Below, one piece after another: positions 12,501 to 23,792 of a DNA stretch of 64,000 nucleotides. Positions within the stretch are counted from its first letter, which is position 1. Each line of letters opens with the position of its first letter. Source of the stretch: Bradysia coprophila (Eukaryota > Arthropoda > Insecta > Diptera > Sciaridae); assembly GCF_014529535.1 (NCBI RefSeq), contig NW_023503423.1, positions 7,116,473 to 7,180,472 on the forward strand, written 5' to 3'. The position numbers and the translations under genes are program-made. The notes beneath the pieces are model-generated. The model was given only the letters and a program-made list of their open reading frames with translations, ran no database searches and was not told the DNA's origin.

Positions 12501-13230
12501 GAACCATGGATCTTTTTCCTTGCACCTCCGGACCAATAGTAGCATCAATGGTTAGTCATGTCGATTTAGGTCGTATAACACTGCTCTCCGATAAGACAAA
12601 AAATTTCTTTGCTAGCCACATTTCTACAATGGAGATCCAGTATTGCTTGAGAAAGTAGAGTCCGGATTAGAGCCTAATAAGGACAAGCATGCCATTTTCC
12701 TAGACTTCGAAATAGTAAATTTCCTTGCCCTTAATAGTTTGGAGTTTCAGGTATGAAAATGGTTCAATTCTAGATTTCAGGGACGCCAATGTCTGCCGCC
12801 AAAAGGATACAATTCAACATCGACTTGGTGCCGCTACAGGAAATCGAAGTAATGAAAGAGCTACCGGAAATGTTATTTCCGTTGCTGTGGTTGGAAGAAG
12901 GTGCCGACCTTAACAAGACATTCGTTAACATGCTGAAGTATCAACTCTTCCTGTTAGTGAGCGAAAAATGTATAAAATCAATGCAATCGATGTAAAAACA
13001 AATTTCTGAATTCCGGCAGAGGTTTGAAATTTCAAGCGGCTGTTAAATGGTTATCACTAATCATCGGACCGATCGGTGCATTAGCTGCAATATTTCTTGA
13101 TTACCAGAAGCGAAATTCTGATTCGGTCAAGGACGTCGTACAAGTATCGCCAGCGAAAGTTACATCAAACGGCAATAATACGTTGAGCGTACCAGACATT
13201 GAAGATATGGCCGAAAAGGAACGCTACTGA
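9549..13230 (+). CDS. SNMP1: SNMP1-like sensory neuron membrane protein, copy B (type II)
   Basis: CD36-family SNMP1 paralogue. Ten exons: 9549-9671, 9734-9891, 9959-10106, 10178-10235, 10294-10499, 11987-12283, 12449-12550, 12616-12714, 12774-12952, 13020-13230; GT-AG throughout, phases consistent, 526 aa. Starts MDNLPSNRLRKIAA with a membrane helix at about 11-35, although an upstream in-frame ATG exists at 9504; copies C and D support the start at 9549. Ectodomain motifs include QVVLKNGTQMRDMYN, EEWKIKVDQVEDL, DVDCTSEDF, GDECNEIRGTE, SLHCFCSNDKCPLKGT, SGTPMSAAKR and LNKTFVNML. Second helix about 465-485; the tail ends ERY, as I recall for Drosophila SNMP1. The exon 4/5 break and the breaks around the second cysteine cluster differ from copies A and E. 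Intron 5 (about 1.5 kb) holds two transposons. Confidence 0.92.
10657..10881. mobile_element. Small TIR element in intron 5 of gene B
   Basis: The left end AAGGCTGTACACTTTGAGGA and its continuation through AGATACGCGGG (up to about 10710) are inverted with changes at 10830-10881, which reads CCCGCGTATCTG...CAGCCTT. The CCATTTTATTAGATACGCGGG stretch also occurs at 23786-23806, immediately beside another transposon, so this is a dispersed family. Non-coding. Confidence 0.6.
10900..11875. mobile_element. hAT-like non-autonomous element in intron 5 of gene B
   Basis: Terminal inverted repeats TAGAGATGTGCGGGCC and its exact complement lie at 10900-10915 and 11860-11875. The 8-bp target duplication CCTACGAC is at 10892-10899 and 11876-11883. 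Subterminal regions are rich in GCCCG/CCGGCCC repeats in both orientations. TIRs of this form with an 8-bp duplication are typical of hAT elements. The 106-codon frame at 11191-11511 shows no transposase motif that I recognise. Inserted after B diverged from C and D, whose introns at this place are short. Confidence 0.88.
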
Positions 13231-13892
13231 AATGTCTGCAAATGAGGTCATAAATGGTAATTAGTAATGCTGTGATTTGTAAATGTTTGTCGTCTTTCCC
13301 TTTCTTTTATTTGAAAGATCAGAGAAATATAAATCCGTCACTCGCATTAAGGTGTTTTATTACGATGGTATGTACGTTGAAGTTGAACACAGCGGGTAAA
13401 AGACCCTTTTCTTTAGCTATTGCTTAGCCTTCAAATGGAATGAATGACCCGCAGTAGTAAACAACATATAAGTTAATCTAACCATTAAAATTCACCTACT
13501 CATTATGTGGCATTAAATTTGCATTTTATTGCTTTCCTTTCTCTGCTTTAAGTTATTGGTAGTTTCCAATTAGTTAGCTATGCATTGTTTTACAAATGCA
13601 TTTCCACCTCGGTTTTCCCACGCTTTTTCCATTCAGACTGTAATTTGTTTTCCTTCTAATTTCATTCGTTTAAATTCAGTTGTTTGTGAGCTTTCAATTG
13701 TGTCTAACGCTAATTTGCTTTCGGCCTCTTCTTTGCTAAATGTTGGTATATAATCATGTAAAATTATAACGTTGACGACGACATGTAAAGTGTGCCATAT
13801 TCGAAGCTAATTTTCGGAATATAACTTGTTGCTTACGAAAAAGTTTCGTGCGTTTCACTTTTTCTAAGAAAGAATGCGCCTCTCTGTTTAAT
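13231..13892. other. 3' flank of gene B with conserved block (copy 2)
   Basis: No gene. About 13580-13760 carries the same ordered words as 7515-7720 and 24390-24530: TTTCCCACGCTTTTTCCATTCA, a GTTTGTGAGC word, and CAATTGTGTCTAACGCTAAT. This copy lies 5 kb upstream of gene C because foldback elements have inserted between them. Confidence 0.5.
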
Positions 13893-15294
13893 TTAAGGCC
13901 CGTCATTGGGAAATGACAGGACAGTTTCCCGAAAATGTATGGAAAATTTTATCACAAAAATTCACCGAAGAGATTCAAAGAAACTCACCCATGATGCTTT
14001 CCATTGTATTTGTGCACCGTCTCTATATGTCCCCAAGGCATATTTAAACACTAAGACACTTTTTAATCGATGCAAAAACAAAATTTATTTTTTGTTTTGT
14101 CGCGACAAAAACACAGAAAATATTTCGACACAACTGTGACACTCCGCTATTATAAGGACTAGAATGAATGTTTGCTGTGTTCTGTTCACTTCGGCGGTAA
14201 AATATTTTCATTCAAAAAAGTGCCCAACACTTCAACGATGGTAGACATTTATTAAAATTGTAACCTCTCCCACTTCTTTAGTAAGCTAACAAGACTTCGC
14301 TGAGTCTAATTATGCCACCTCTTTGAACAAAAATATCGGCTGAGGTCGAATAATTCTCCGCTGAGCTTTAACAAACCTCCGCTGAGCTCTAATAATTCTC
14401 CGCTGAGCTTTGACAAACCTCTAATGAGTTCTAATAATTCTCCGCTAGACTTCAGTAAGAGTCCGTCAGATCTTAGCACGTTGTAGTAAGGCAATGAAGC
14501 TAAGCGAACACTCAATAAGCATCAGCGGATACCTAATAACTGTTGCTATGATTTAATAAGACTCCACTTAGCTTTGGCAGATCTCCGCTGAGTGTCCGAC
14601 TCGCTCCATTAAGCCTTCCTGCAACTTGCTTAGGCCCAACGGACACTTCCTGAAGCCTAGCGGAGAATTATTAGAGCTCAGCGGAGGTTTGTTAAAGCTC
14701 AGCGGAGAATTATTAGAACTCAGCCGATATCTTTATTCAAAGAGGTGGCATAATTAGACTTCGCAAAGTCTTCTTAGCTTACTAAAGAGGAACGAACATT
14801 TATTTACGTTCAGCGCAGTCTTACGAGAGGCTACATTTTTAATAATTGCTCTCCCATCGTTGAAAGAATGTCCGCTGAGCTCTCGTAAAGCTTTAAAAAA
14901 TGGTCGATGAGCAATAATGTATACGCTACCCTTTGTCAACCGTTTGATGATTGTTTTTAAGCGTCCGACACTTTTTTGAATGAAAATATTTTACCGCCGA
15001 AGTGAACACAGCAAACATTAATTCTGGTACTTATAGTAGCGGAGTGTCACAGTTGTGTCGAAATATTTTCTGTGTTTTTGTTGCGACAAAACAAAAAAAA
15101 ACTTTTTGTTTTTGCATCGAGTAAAAAGTGTTTTAGTGTTCAAATATGCCTTGGCGACCATAAGAGACTATGCCCGAATACAATGGAAAGCATAAGAGGT
15201 GAGTTTCTTTGAATTTTTTCGGTGAATTTTTGTGATAAAATTTTCCATACATTTTCGGGAAACTGTCCTGTCATTTCCCAATGACGGGCCTTAA
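13893..15294. mobile_element. 1.4-kb foldback element at a TTAA site
   Basis: Flanked by TTAA at 13893-13896 and 15291-15294. The arms are about 330 bp each (13897-14225 and 14963-15290), begin GGCCCGTCATTGGGAAATGA, and are close to perfect inverted copies. The core (about 14290-14760) is a second inverted repeat built from direct repeats of CTCAGCGGAGAATTATTA and CAGCGGAGGTTTGTTAAAGC. No transposase frame. Ends and duplication fit a piggyBac-type non-autonomous element. Open frames seen at 13906-14139 and 15140-15421 are just the two arms read from opposite strands. Confidence 0.85.
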
Positions 15295-15489
15295 CTGGAA
15301 GCGTAAATCTGGGATAGTCGTTGAATCTATTAACTTTGATCTTTACAGTAACTCTAGCTAGACGTAGCGAAGAAAACTTTAACAAATCTACCTGCCGTGA
15401 TGTATACAACGTTTTTTGCAATTCTGAATCATAACCCTTATCTTTCCATACATTCTTTTAAATTTTCAAGAATTTCTAGGAATTTTTAT

Positions 15490-15592
15490 AGGTAAAAGCA
15501 AAATAAAATGATTCGAGTCTGGTTTTTGACAACTGAAATTCGATGATCAAAGACCAAACTCGATCATTTTATTTTGATTTCATTTTACCTTA
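15490..15592. repeat. Short inverted repeat
   Basis: TAGGTAAAAGCAAAATAAAA at the left is mirrored by TTTTATTTTGATTTCATTTTACCTTA at the right, with GACTCGA/TCGAGTTTGG words inside. Probably a small foldback element. Confidence 0.55.
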
Positions 15593-15600
15593 ATTCTTAA

Positions 15601-16119
15601 ATCCCAACAAAAATCTCTTCGAGAAAAGTGTGACGCAGTCTTTGAAATACAATTTCTAAAATGAATGATATCGCTAGAGTTGACGCTTTCAGCTTCGTTA
15701 CGCAAAAATTAAATTTTACACCCAATTAGTTCAAACAAGCTGGCTTAGGTTTTCTCATCATCTGCCAAATAATTTTTACAAAAAACAATTTTGACTGGAA
15801 ACAACCCAAATTTTACCAAAAAAATCTGCGTCGCATGTGGCAGATAAATTTTCGTGCTGGTCTGTTCCTGAACATCTGCCACTTTGCGACGCAGATTTTT
15901 TTGGTAAAATTTTGGTTGTTTACAGTCAAAAATTTTTGTTGTACAAATTATTTGGCAGATGATGAGAAAACCTAAGCCAGCTTGTTTGAACTAATTGGGT
16001 GTAAAATTAAATTTTTGCGTAACGAAGCTGAAAGCGTCAACTCTAGCGATATCATTCATTTTAGAAATTGTATTTCAAAGACTGCGTCACACTTTTCTCG
16101 AAGAGATTTTTGTTGGGAT
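15601..16119. mobile_element. 0.5-kb foldback element
   Basis: Long inverted arms: ATCCCAACAAAAATCTCTTC at the left end and its complement at 16100-16119. The arms run about 235 bp inward through a GATATCGCTAGAGTTGACGC word and a TTTACCAAAAAAATCTGCGT word, with a loop near 15840-15880. Contains a GTGTGACGCAG...CAGCTTCG segment related to the repeats at 6120 and 27045. Non-coding. Confidence 0.75.
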
Positions 16120-16167
16120 ATCAGTCGTTTTAGAAGTTTTAGAACACTGCTTTTTATAACAGTTTAT

Positions 16168-16346
16168 AACAGAAATTCGAAAATTTGACGAAATTCGAAA
16201 ATTCGACGAAATTCGAAAATTTGACGAAATTTGAAAATTTGACGAAATTTGAAAATTTGACGAAATTCGAAAATTTGACGAAATTCGAAAATTTAACGAA
16301 ATTCGAAAATTCGACGAAATTCGAAAATTTGACGAAATTTGACGAA
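16168..16346. repeat. 18-bp minisatellite
   Basis: About nine to ten head-to-tail copies of an 18-bp unit, GAAATTCGAAAATTTGAC with small changes. As 18 is divisible by 3 the array stays open in several frames on both strands (TKFENL or SNFVKF repeats), which explains the apparent ORFs at 16087-16548, 16154-16372 and 16185-16466. These are not genes. Confidence 0.85.
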
Positions 16347-16740
16347 GAAAGTAATTCTCTTTCTGCCACCATTCAAGAAATATCTCCAAAACCCCAATTG
16401 ACCCACCCATTTCCAACTTTCGACATTTTTCGGAAATGCCCTTCTTTTCTACTCGTAAAACTCTGAGACTTTGCCGAAGAAAGTAACTCTCTATCTGCCA
16501 CCATTCAAGAAATACCTCTAAAAACATAATTGACCCACCCATTTCCAACTTTCGACATTTTTCACATATGCCCCTCTGTTCTACTCGTAAAACTCTGAGA
16601 CTTTGCCGAAGAAAGTAACTCTCTATCTCTCATAATCGCAAAAATATTAGTCCTTTCATCCTACGCTCGAGTAGCTCAAAATTTGGTCACTCTAATCACT
16701 CTAGCTCAAACGAATCTGACCCGATTTTTTTAATTATTTT
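16344..16740. repeat. 132-bp tandem repeat
   Basis: GAAGAAAGTAA starts at 16344, 16476 and 16608, each followed by the same block (CTGCCACCATTCAAGAAATA, CCACCCATTTCCAACTTTCG, CTACTCGTAAAACTCTGAGA); the third copy is partial. It begins directly where the 18-bp array ends. Confidence 0.8.
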
Positions 16741-17504
16741 TTTGTTTGAATCGTGTTACGAATACCTTTCATTTGATGGGTCGCACGCCTCTGTAGGTTT
16801 CAATACAGCTAAGCTACAGCCGAAAACGCGTTCCCGACCCTCGAAAACCACACTCAGAAACCACTTCGAGGCCAATAAAACAAAATTCTGGTTTTTCCTG
16901 GGGTAATGGCGTATCACATTTTCATTTTTATGCCCACCCTGAGGTTCCTGCAAAATTTCATGGAGATTGGCTGACTAGTTTCCGAGATCGACCGTCGATA
17001 GATAGACAGATAGACAGATAGACAGATAGAAACATACAGAGATTTTGAAAGATTTTGATTGTTTGAAAAACGTTAATTTGGTGCATTTTCTATCAAAATG
17101 ACCAACTTCAAAACGATGTATCTCCGGCAATTTTAAAGTTACATAGTCGAGTGATAGCTCGTTTTGCTCGTATTTGAAGCGCGAATAAGATAGAATAGGA
17201 TTTGTGGTGATACAGGCCAAAGGAAAGAAACTTAAATTCTCGCCTATATATAGTTGCCGCGTCTCAAAAAATTTTCTTCGTTCTTTTTTTGGAAGTTAGA
17301 CTGCGTCAAGTCCTCCGCTATCGCTCCGGACATGATTTAACCAATTTTGGAAATTTTTAAAAACTTTTAGAAAATTGCAGGAATTTGTAAGAATTCAAAG
17401 CATTTTTAAAGTTTGAAAATTCCTAAAAAATTATTTTTTTTTTAATTTTTAAAAATTTAACTCTAAAAACTACATAAAATTTCTGAAAATTTCTAAAAGT
17501 AAAG
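16741..17504. other. Dispersed-repeat remnant with a GATA-type microsatellite
   Basis: Non-coding. A (GATAGACA)n-like microsatellite lies at about 16994-17030 after a segment reading TTTCATGGAGATTGGCTGAC, a layout common at transposon tails. The rest is AT-rich with no supported gene. A GACTGCGTCAAGTCC word near 17302 resembles the repeat ends at 5036 and 27690. Confidence 0.4.
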
Positions 17505-17765
17505 TCGAAGCATTATAATTTGATCGATTCTATTCATTTTTAAATAATTGTAGTTTTTCAAGAAATCATTTCGAAAACATTACAGTATAAAAGCTTACAC
17601 ATGTGCATTAGAGCTGTTTACTCGCGGTATACCTGCGGGTAATCCGTTCAAATGCACGTGTCAAAGCTTTTATACTGTAATGTTTTCGAAATGATTTCTT
17701 CGAAAACTACAATTATTTAAAAATGAATTAAATGAGTAGAATCGATCAAATTATTATGCTCCGGC
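17505..17765. mobile_element. Foldback element
   Basis: Arms of about 100 bp: GATCGATTCTATTCATTTTT at the left and the complementary AATTAAATGAGTAGAATCGATC at the right, continuing inward through CATTACAGTATAAAAGCTT and its complement. The apex lies near 17625 (CGCGGTATACCTGCGGG, itself palindromic). Non-coding. Confidence 0.75.
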
Positions 17766-18804
17766 TTTATTTCAAAATTTCTAAATATCTTGAATTTATG
17801 AATTTTAAAGCATTTTTAGTAATTTTGAGAATTTAAGCATTAAAATTGATACAAATTTTGAATGATTTGATGTCACAATTTTTAAACCAAAATATTGCAG
17901 AGCCCACAATTTAAACCGTCACGGTGTTTCTGAATCAAATTTAGTTGACATTCTTTGCATATGTGATTATTATTCACAAATATATTCTTTGGGCCAAACA
18001 AAAATTGTTTGAAGGGTAGCGCAGCGGACGCTTCAGATAAGGATGGTAATTAACGAACGTAATTAGCTTTTGCCTGAGGATTAAAAATAACTCAATTTAC
18101 CAATATTTTCATCACATTGGTATCAATTTTATCAAAATGAAGGTTCAGTGCTTTTTGAAAGGGAGAATTAAAGTGGTCGTCCCGGAAGAAATAATCCTTC
18201 GAATATAATTTCCCCTTCAGATACTACAGACCTTCTTCTTATTCCTGCAGAGTGTAAACTTTTCAAAAGCATCCCTGGACTTTTGTTTTGGTTGGACCCG
18301 TAATACAGCAATCTCGATTATTATTGCTCGAGTGAAGAAGAATCGGTAGGTCGGAAACCTGTATCAACTAAAAAAAATAAAATCAAACCACCCTATTAAA
18401 GAGCACTAAGCTCACGATCAAGACCAGACTCATTCGTCAGCTCGAAACGACCCCTAATGAATAAGCTCTAATTTGACACATGCTTAAATGCCTGCAAGTC
18501 AAAATTATGAAACTCAATATTGCTATGATCAGGTGGAATCAAGGGTGCAAAAAAATGTTAAATCTAGGTACTTCGCATTGTTATCCACTAAAAAATTGAA
18601 GCAAAGAAAATCTGTATCTCATTTTTCATGAGTTGTCGCTTCAATTACATTAATTATGGAACAATATGCGACTTGCAGTTCAATAAACAACCAGAAATCA
18701 AGCAGTTTTCATAATTTTAATTCAAAATTGGAGAAGTAAAGCTTATTAGCCGTTAGTTAACTTTGTCAATTAGGTACTCTAAGGATTAACACTGACACCA
18801 AAAA
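17766..18804. other. Intergenic DNA upstream of gene C
   Basis: No gene or recognised repeat with clear ends. A tRNA A-box-like word (TAGCGCAGCGGACGC near 18018) has no matching B box and is not called. Confidence 0.45.
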
Positions 18805-21519
18805 ATGGATAACCCACCGAGCAATCGGTTACGAAAAATTGCGGCTGCTTTTGTATTTTTTACGGTATTCGGTATATTACACACTTGGGTGATATTTCCG
18901 CCGATATTGAAAGCTATACTGAAGAGTGTAAGGCTGATATTACACTGAATGACAATTGAATCAATTTGACGATACATGGAAATTTTACAGCAAGTCGTTC
19001 TGAAGAATGGTACGCAAATGCGTGATATGTACAATGTTTTACCGTTCCCGTTGATATACAAAGTATATCTTTTCAACGTCCTCAATCCGGACGAAGTTAT
19101 GAAAGGTGCAAAGCCTAAGCTACAAGAAATGGGACCTTACGTTTTCGAGTAGGTCAAACTTTGGCATTTCGTTACAAATTTGTCAAAATAAAGTTTCTGT
19201 TCCATCCATCTAGAGAATGGAAAATCAAAGTGGATCAAGTGGAAGATCTTGTAGATGACACAATTGAATTCACTGCAATAAATCATTACATTTATAATCA
19301 AACGTTATCAAATGGACTGACTGGAGACGAAGAGATAACGGTTATCAATCCATTATTGACGGTAAATGAAACATATGAAAACGTACATGCCGAGATCGGA
19401 CTGGTATCTAGAGAAGCCAAAAAAATATAAAAATACTATTTTGAAATCCTTGTTTGTCTTGTGTGGCTAGTGAGAACATTTTTTTGGTTGTTTTTTGGCT
19501 TTTCGGTTACAGAGGAACCACTAGAAGTACGCCGAAATAGTCAAGCTTTTAGCCATATCAACTACTCATATACACTACCCATATCTCAGAGTTAATACTC
19601 CCACTAGCCGCACAACAATCGAGGAATTTACGAAAAAATATTTTCGGATTGGGACACATAAAATAGTCCACTGGAAAATGCGTCCTTTTTCGCCATGTAC
19701 GTTCTCAAAAGAGTCCCACATGAGAGCACGTTGGTAGAAAATTTTAATCTTAATTTCGATAATTCAATGGATTCAAGGCATTAGGACTTGCAATAAATAG
19801 GGATCGTCCTCCACTGTTGCCCACAATTGCAATAGGTGACCTAACCTTTCGAACCTTAGCTATAGGAATTAAACTTAGGAATATTTTGTGTGCATAGCAA
19901 TCAACTATATTTTTCACGAGCCGAAGACAGCTTTCTGGACTGGTAAAGTGATGGACTTGTTATTTAACGGCTTCGATGTAGATTGCACATCAGAAGACTT
20001 TAATTCGAAAACAGTTTGTTCTGCTTTTGATACTGGTGACATCAAGACTGTCGCGCCCAAAGATGACGTCGAAGATATGTACAAATTTGCTCTATTTATG
20101 ACGGTAATTTAAAAAATAAAAACTCAAAACTCCCTTACACAAGCACAGACTACAATTCCAAACGAAAAATAAACAGGCAAATGGAACCGATGCTGGCCGA
20201 TACAAGACGTACCGAGGTGTGAAAAACATTTTCAATTTGGGCAAGGTCATTGAGTTCAACGGAGAACCTGAGCTGGACATATGGGACGGTGATGAGTGCA
20301 ACGAAATTAGAGGAACGGAGTCGTCCATATTCCCACCATTCGGAGCTAAAGAAGACGGAGTTTGGGCCTTCGAAGCTGGCATATGTCGGTCGATAAAACT
20401 AAGATACGATAGACCATCGAAATATCGCGGAATTCCAACCCTTCGATTCCATGGCGATTTGGAAGACATTGCAGTAAGTGACGATATCTGAATTTTTTTC
20501 TGCTGTGCACTCCAACGAGTATTTCTGCAACTCGACTATAATGTCCCATTTATTTATTACTACCCCTTTCAGGCAGATGAATCGATGCACTGTTACTGTA
20601 GCAATGATAAATGCCCGTTGAAAGGGACCATAGATCTATTTCCTTGCACAGAAGGACCAATCGTTGCATCGATGGTAAGAGGACATCCATAAATCACGTC
20701 ATCACCAGGTATGGAAGGAGATTTACACCCTAGCAACGCACTGTGACAGTGCGTACACTCTAGTGTTAAAAAAGGGTGAATTCGGTTGTGTTGTACGGTG
20801 GAACCAATGTTGACGAAATTTATGGGTGTTCTCTAAATGATTGAAATCGAGTTTTGTATGTACCAGTTGAAAATTGATTTTTTTTATTGTTATAGCCACA
20901 TTTTTTCAACGGTGATCCAGTCTTGTTGGAGAAAATAGACTCTGGACTGGTTCCTGATAAGGATAAACATGCCATTTTCCTAGATCTTGAAATAGTAAAC
21001 TACAAACAATTGCGAGGACTTTCTGTCGGTGTTTATTTTACATATCCTTATTGTAGATCTCAGGCACCCCAATGTCCGCTGCAAAAAGACTACAAGTGAA
21101 CATCGATGTGGTGCCGCTACCGGAAATTGATGTTATGAAAGAACTACCTGAAATGTTATTTCCGCTTATGTGGGTCGAGGAAGGTGCTGACCTGAACAAG
21201 ACGTTCGTTAATATGCTAAAATATCAACTCTTCCTGTTAGTGATAAAATCAATACGAAATAGATCACAAAAGCTAATTTCTCCGTCATGTTAGCGGTTTG
21301 AAATTTCAGGCGACTGTAAAATGGATATCGTTAATCGTAGGTCCAATCGGTGCAGTAGCTGTGTTATTCTTAGACTATCAGAAACGAAATGCTGAGAAGA
21401 TCACCGCTGTCCTGAAAGTATCACCGATTAAAGCCTTATCTGACGGCAACAATGCTCATTCGAAAGCATTCGGCTCAGCAACAACCCAAGAATTGAGCGT
21501 GGAACAAGAACGATATTAA
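18805..21519 (+). CDS. SNMP1: SNMP1-like sensory neuron membrane protein, copy C (type II)
   Basis: CD36-family SNMP1 paralogue, closest to B and D. Ten exons: 18805-18927, 18991-19148, 19214-19361, 19778-19835, 19898-20103, 20177-20473, 20573-20674, 20896-20994, 21057-21235, 21294-21519; all GT-AG, exon lengths identical to B and D except the last; 531 aa. N-terminal helix in MDNPPSNRLRKIAAAFVFFT and following residues; C-terminal helix after GLKFQATVKWISL; tail ends QERY. Key blocks present: GDECNEIRGTESSIFPPFGAKEDG, CYCSNDKCPLKGT, GTPMSAAKRLQ, LNKTFVN. Exon 10 begins with C where B has A, which is silent after splicing (CTC versus CTA, Leu). AATAAA signals at 21539-21544 and 21545-21550. 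Intron 3 carries a transposon. Confidence 0.92.
19377..19711. mobile_element. TIR element in intron 3 of gene C
   Basis: Left end GAAAACGTACATGCCGAGAT; right end ...TTCGCCATGTACGTTCTC, an imperfect complement. The segment GTCCACTGGAAAATGCGTCC close to the right end also occurs, inverted and diverged, near the left end of the element in intron 6 of gene D (29239-29663), so both belong to one family. B and D have only about 70 bp at this intron position. Confidence 0.7.
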
Positions 21520-22962
21520 AAGGCCAACTAATAATAATAATAAAAATAAATTGGTGCCTGCTAATAACAACTCAACGCCATGGTCGCTGTTAATGACAAC
21601 TTGACTTCAGCGCTAATAATCTTTTTTCATCTGCCTAGAGCGATAATCTCGCATTTATACCTTTAGTGTTAAACTGTTTACCTTACTAGTGAGGCAATAT
21701 TGTTTTCCTGCCCCTAGGAAAGACCCCTTGTCGTGTTCGTAAGGTAAAACCAAATACAATACACGGAAAATAATTTCTTATCTCGTATACAGATGTCTAA
21801 ATTTATCCGAGAGCTTCAGCCCGAGGTACTTTTACTCATTGTGAGTAACCTTCTATTACCTCGATATATATGCAGTTGAAGTAGCTTGTGTAGCTCTGTT
21901 CAAAATGTTAATTTCGACCATTTAGATTATGTACCATGCTTTCGACTCGGTAACTTACAAAACGTCAAAATAAACATTTTTGACAGAGTTGCATATTCTT
22001 ATTAACTTCCTTGCTTGACGTTACAAGTGTTCGCCTCAATGTATTATAGATGTACCAACGACAAACACAAAATTATCTTCATATTCATGTTCTTACTAAA
22101 TATAATAAAAAGTAAATGAAAGACATTACAATCCATTATTTATCCCATTATGAAAGGTTTACTTTACGTCACTGAGTTAATAATAGTTATTTATGCAACA
22201 AATATGCTCGCTTCGCTCGCTCGTCTTTACATCTAGTGACAAAAACAACCCCATTTCGCAACGTGCTGCATTGCTGCATACAACGTTTTCTGCAACAAAC
22301 TACGAAAAGTGAACTTTTGAAATGCAAATAACGTTCATGAATTCTTCAATTTGAATTCGTAGTTTTTCAATTACTATTAGCCATCTATAGCGCTTTATTC
22401 TCTGGTGAAAAACGTCAATCTGGTATCCATCAGTGATGGGTAGTGGGTTTTGTCTCTGTTTCGAAAAGATTTTTGTTTGTTCTAAAAGTAATAAAGAAAG
22501 TATTACGACGGTTTAGAGGGTCTTTAAGGTCTGAGAATCATTCTATTGCCATCCTCGGTACGAGCAGCTGGCGGCAGACGCAGGCCAACAATCCATTCTA
22601 ACTCTAACATAGTATCGTTACTTTTCCCTTTCGCACATAAGCCACGTTAAGTGAAGAGAGAATTGCTGTTTCGAGATAAGCTCCGTTTCGACATAAACTT
22701 TGAGTAACACAACACTATCAGATGAGACTGCGACGTCCATTAATCGACGCCATTAATGCCATTAACTGTTTGCTCAGATAGATTCACGAGAATGGGCAAG
22801 CTTTATGGAAAATGGTTCTAAGGAAATTAATTTCCCGAAAATTTCTGAATGTCATAAAAAACCTTACGTGTATTCTCTGACAGACATATTTATTAAATTT
22901 AACTTTGGACTCGTAACATTGATTTTATGATTGGTAATTGGCATTTTATGTGCTAATTACGT
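21520..22962. other. Intergenic DNA downstream of gene C
   Basis: 3' UTR region with AATAAA signals near 21540, then no supported gene. A word GCTCGCTTCGCTCGC near 22207 resembles the apex of the hairpin family seen in the right part of the window. Confidence 0.45.
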
Positions 22963-22970
22963 GCCATTTT

Positions 22971-23784
22971 TAGAGCACTGCGCCGTTCAGCCACGCCGAG
23001 GCCGCACATCAGCCGGAACCGCCGCCGATACTTCTCTCAGCCGCCTCAGTCGTGTTAAAAATCGGCGGCGGAAGATGGCTTGCGAAAGTTTTGGTTTTAA
23101 TACAGTTTGGGAGAATTTTGCAGCAATTTTTTTCGTTGGCTTACAAAATTGTGTACGCACCTGTCGACTGGTAGAGGGCAGTACAATAAAGTTATGAATG
23201 TACTAAATGTGAAATGGTAAAACGTGCGCGTGTTGTAGTTGTAGTTGTAGATCAGCTGAAACAGCTAAAGCCTTTGTTGAATGTTTCATTCCTTTTTGTG
23301 AATGGAAGCGGTTTCGCTTAATCCATATGAAACAAATATCTCTGTAACTGACATCTGACTTGCGTACTTCTATGAGATTTGATTCTATTGTAGCAATACA
23401 GGAGAACAAAAGTGAATATCGTCAGGTATTTTGATTCGGGACTCATTGTGGATTCCAAATGATTCCACACAAAATGTGTTTAACAAAAGAGGACCTAGAT
23501 TAATTTCATTTCAGCTGGCGATCGCGTGCCTACCAAAAATTCCGAATATGAAATATTAGTCCTTTATTGGTTAAACAAATTTTTTGTGGAATCATTTGAA
23601 ATCCAAAACTAGTCCCAAATCAGTAAACCTAACGGTATTCACTTTTCTTCTACTGTATTTTAATTTTCTTATTCAGCCGGCTGAGCCGGCCAGCCGCCAT
23701 AAATATCATACTAGCCGGCCGCCGAAGGGTGTCGGCTACGTTTTAGCCGCCAACTGTCCATCGGCTGAACGGCGCAGTGCTCTA
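22971..23784. mobile_element. hAT-like non-autonomous element
   Basis: Perfect 22-bp terminal inverted repeats: TAGAGCACTGCGCCGTTCAG(CC) at 22971-22992 and the complement at 23763-23784. Exact 8-bp target duplication GCCATTTT at 22963-22970 and 23785-23792. Subterminal GC-rich GCCGCC/GGCGGC repeats sit in an otherwise AT-rich inside, as in the element at 31397. No transposase frame. The target itself (GCCATTTTATTAGATACGCGGG) is a piece of the repeat also found in gene B intron 5, so this is a nested insertion. Confidence 0.9.
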
Positions 23785-23792
23785 GCCATTTT

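Noticed and set aside
16087..16548. 153-codon minus-strand and 93-codon plus-strand ORFs with repeating NFRISS / TKFENL units
   Set aside because: They are read out of an 18-bp minisatellite, which stays open on both strands because 18 is divisible by 3.
18010..18050. TAGCGCAGCGGACGC, a pol III A-box-like word
   Set aside because: No B box or cloverleaf could be drawn downstream.
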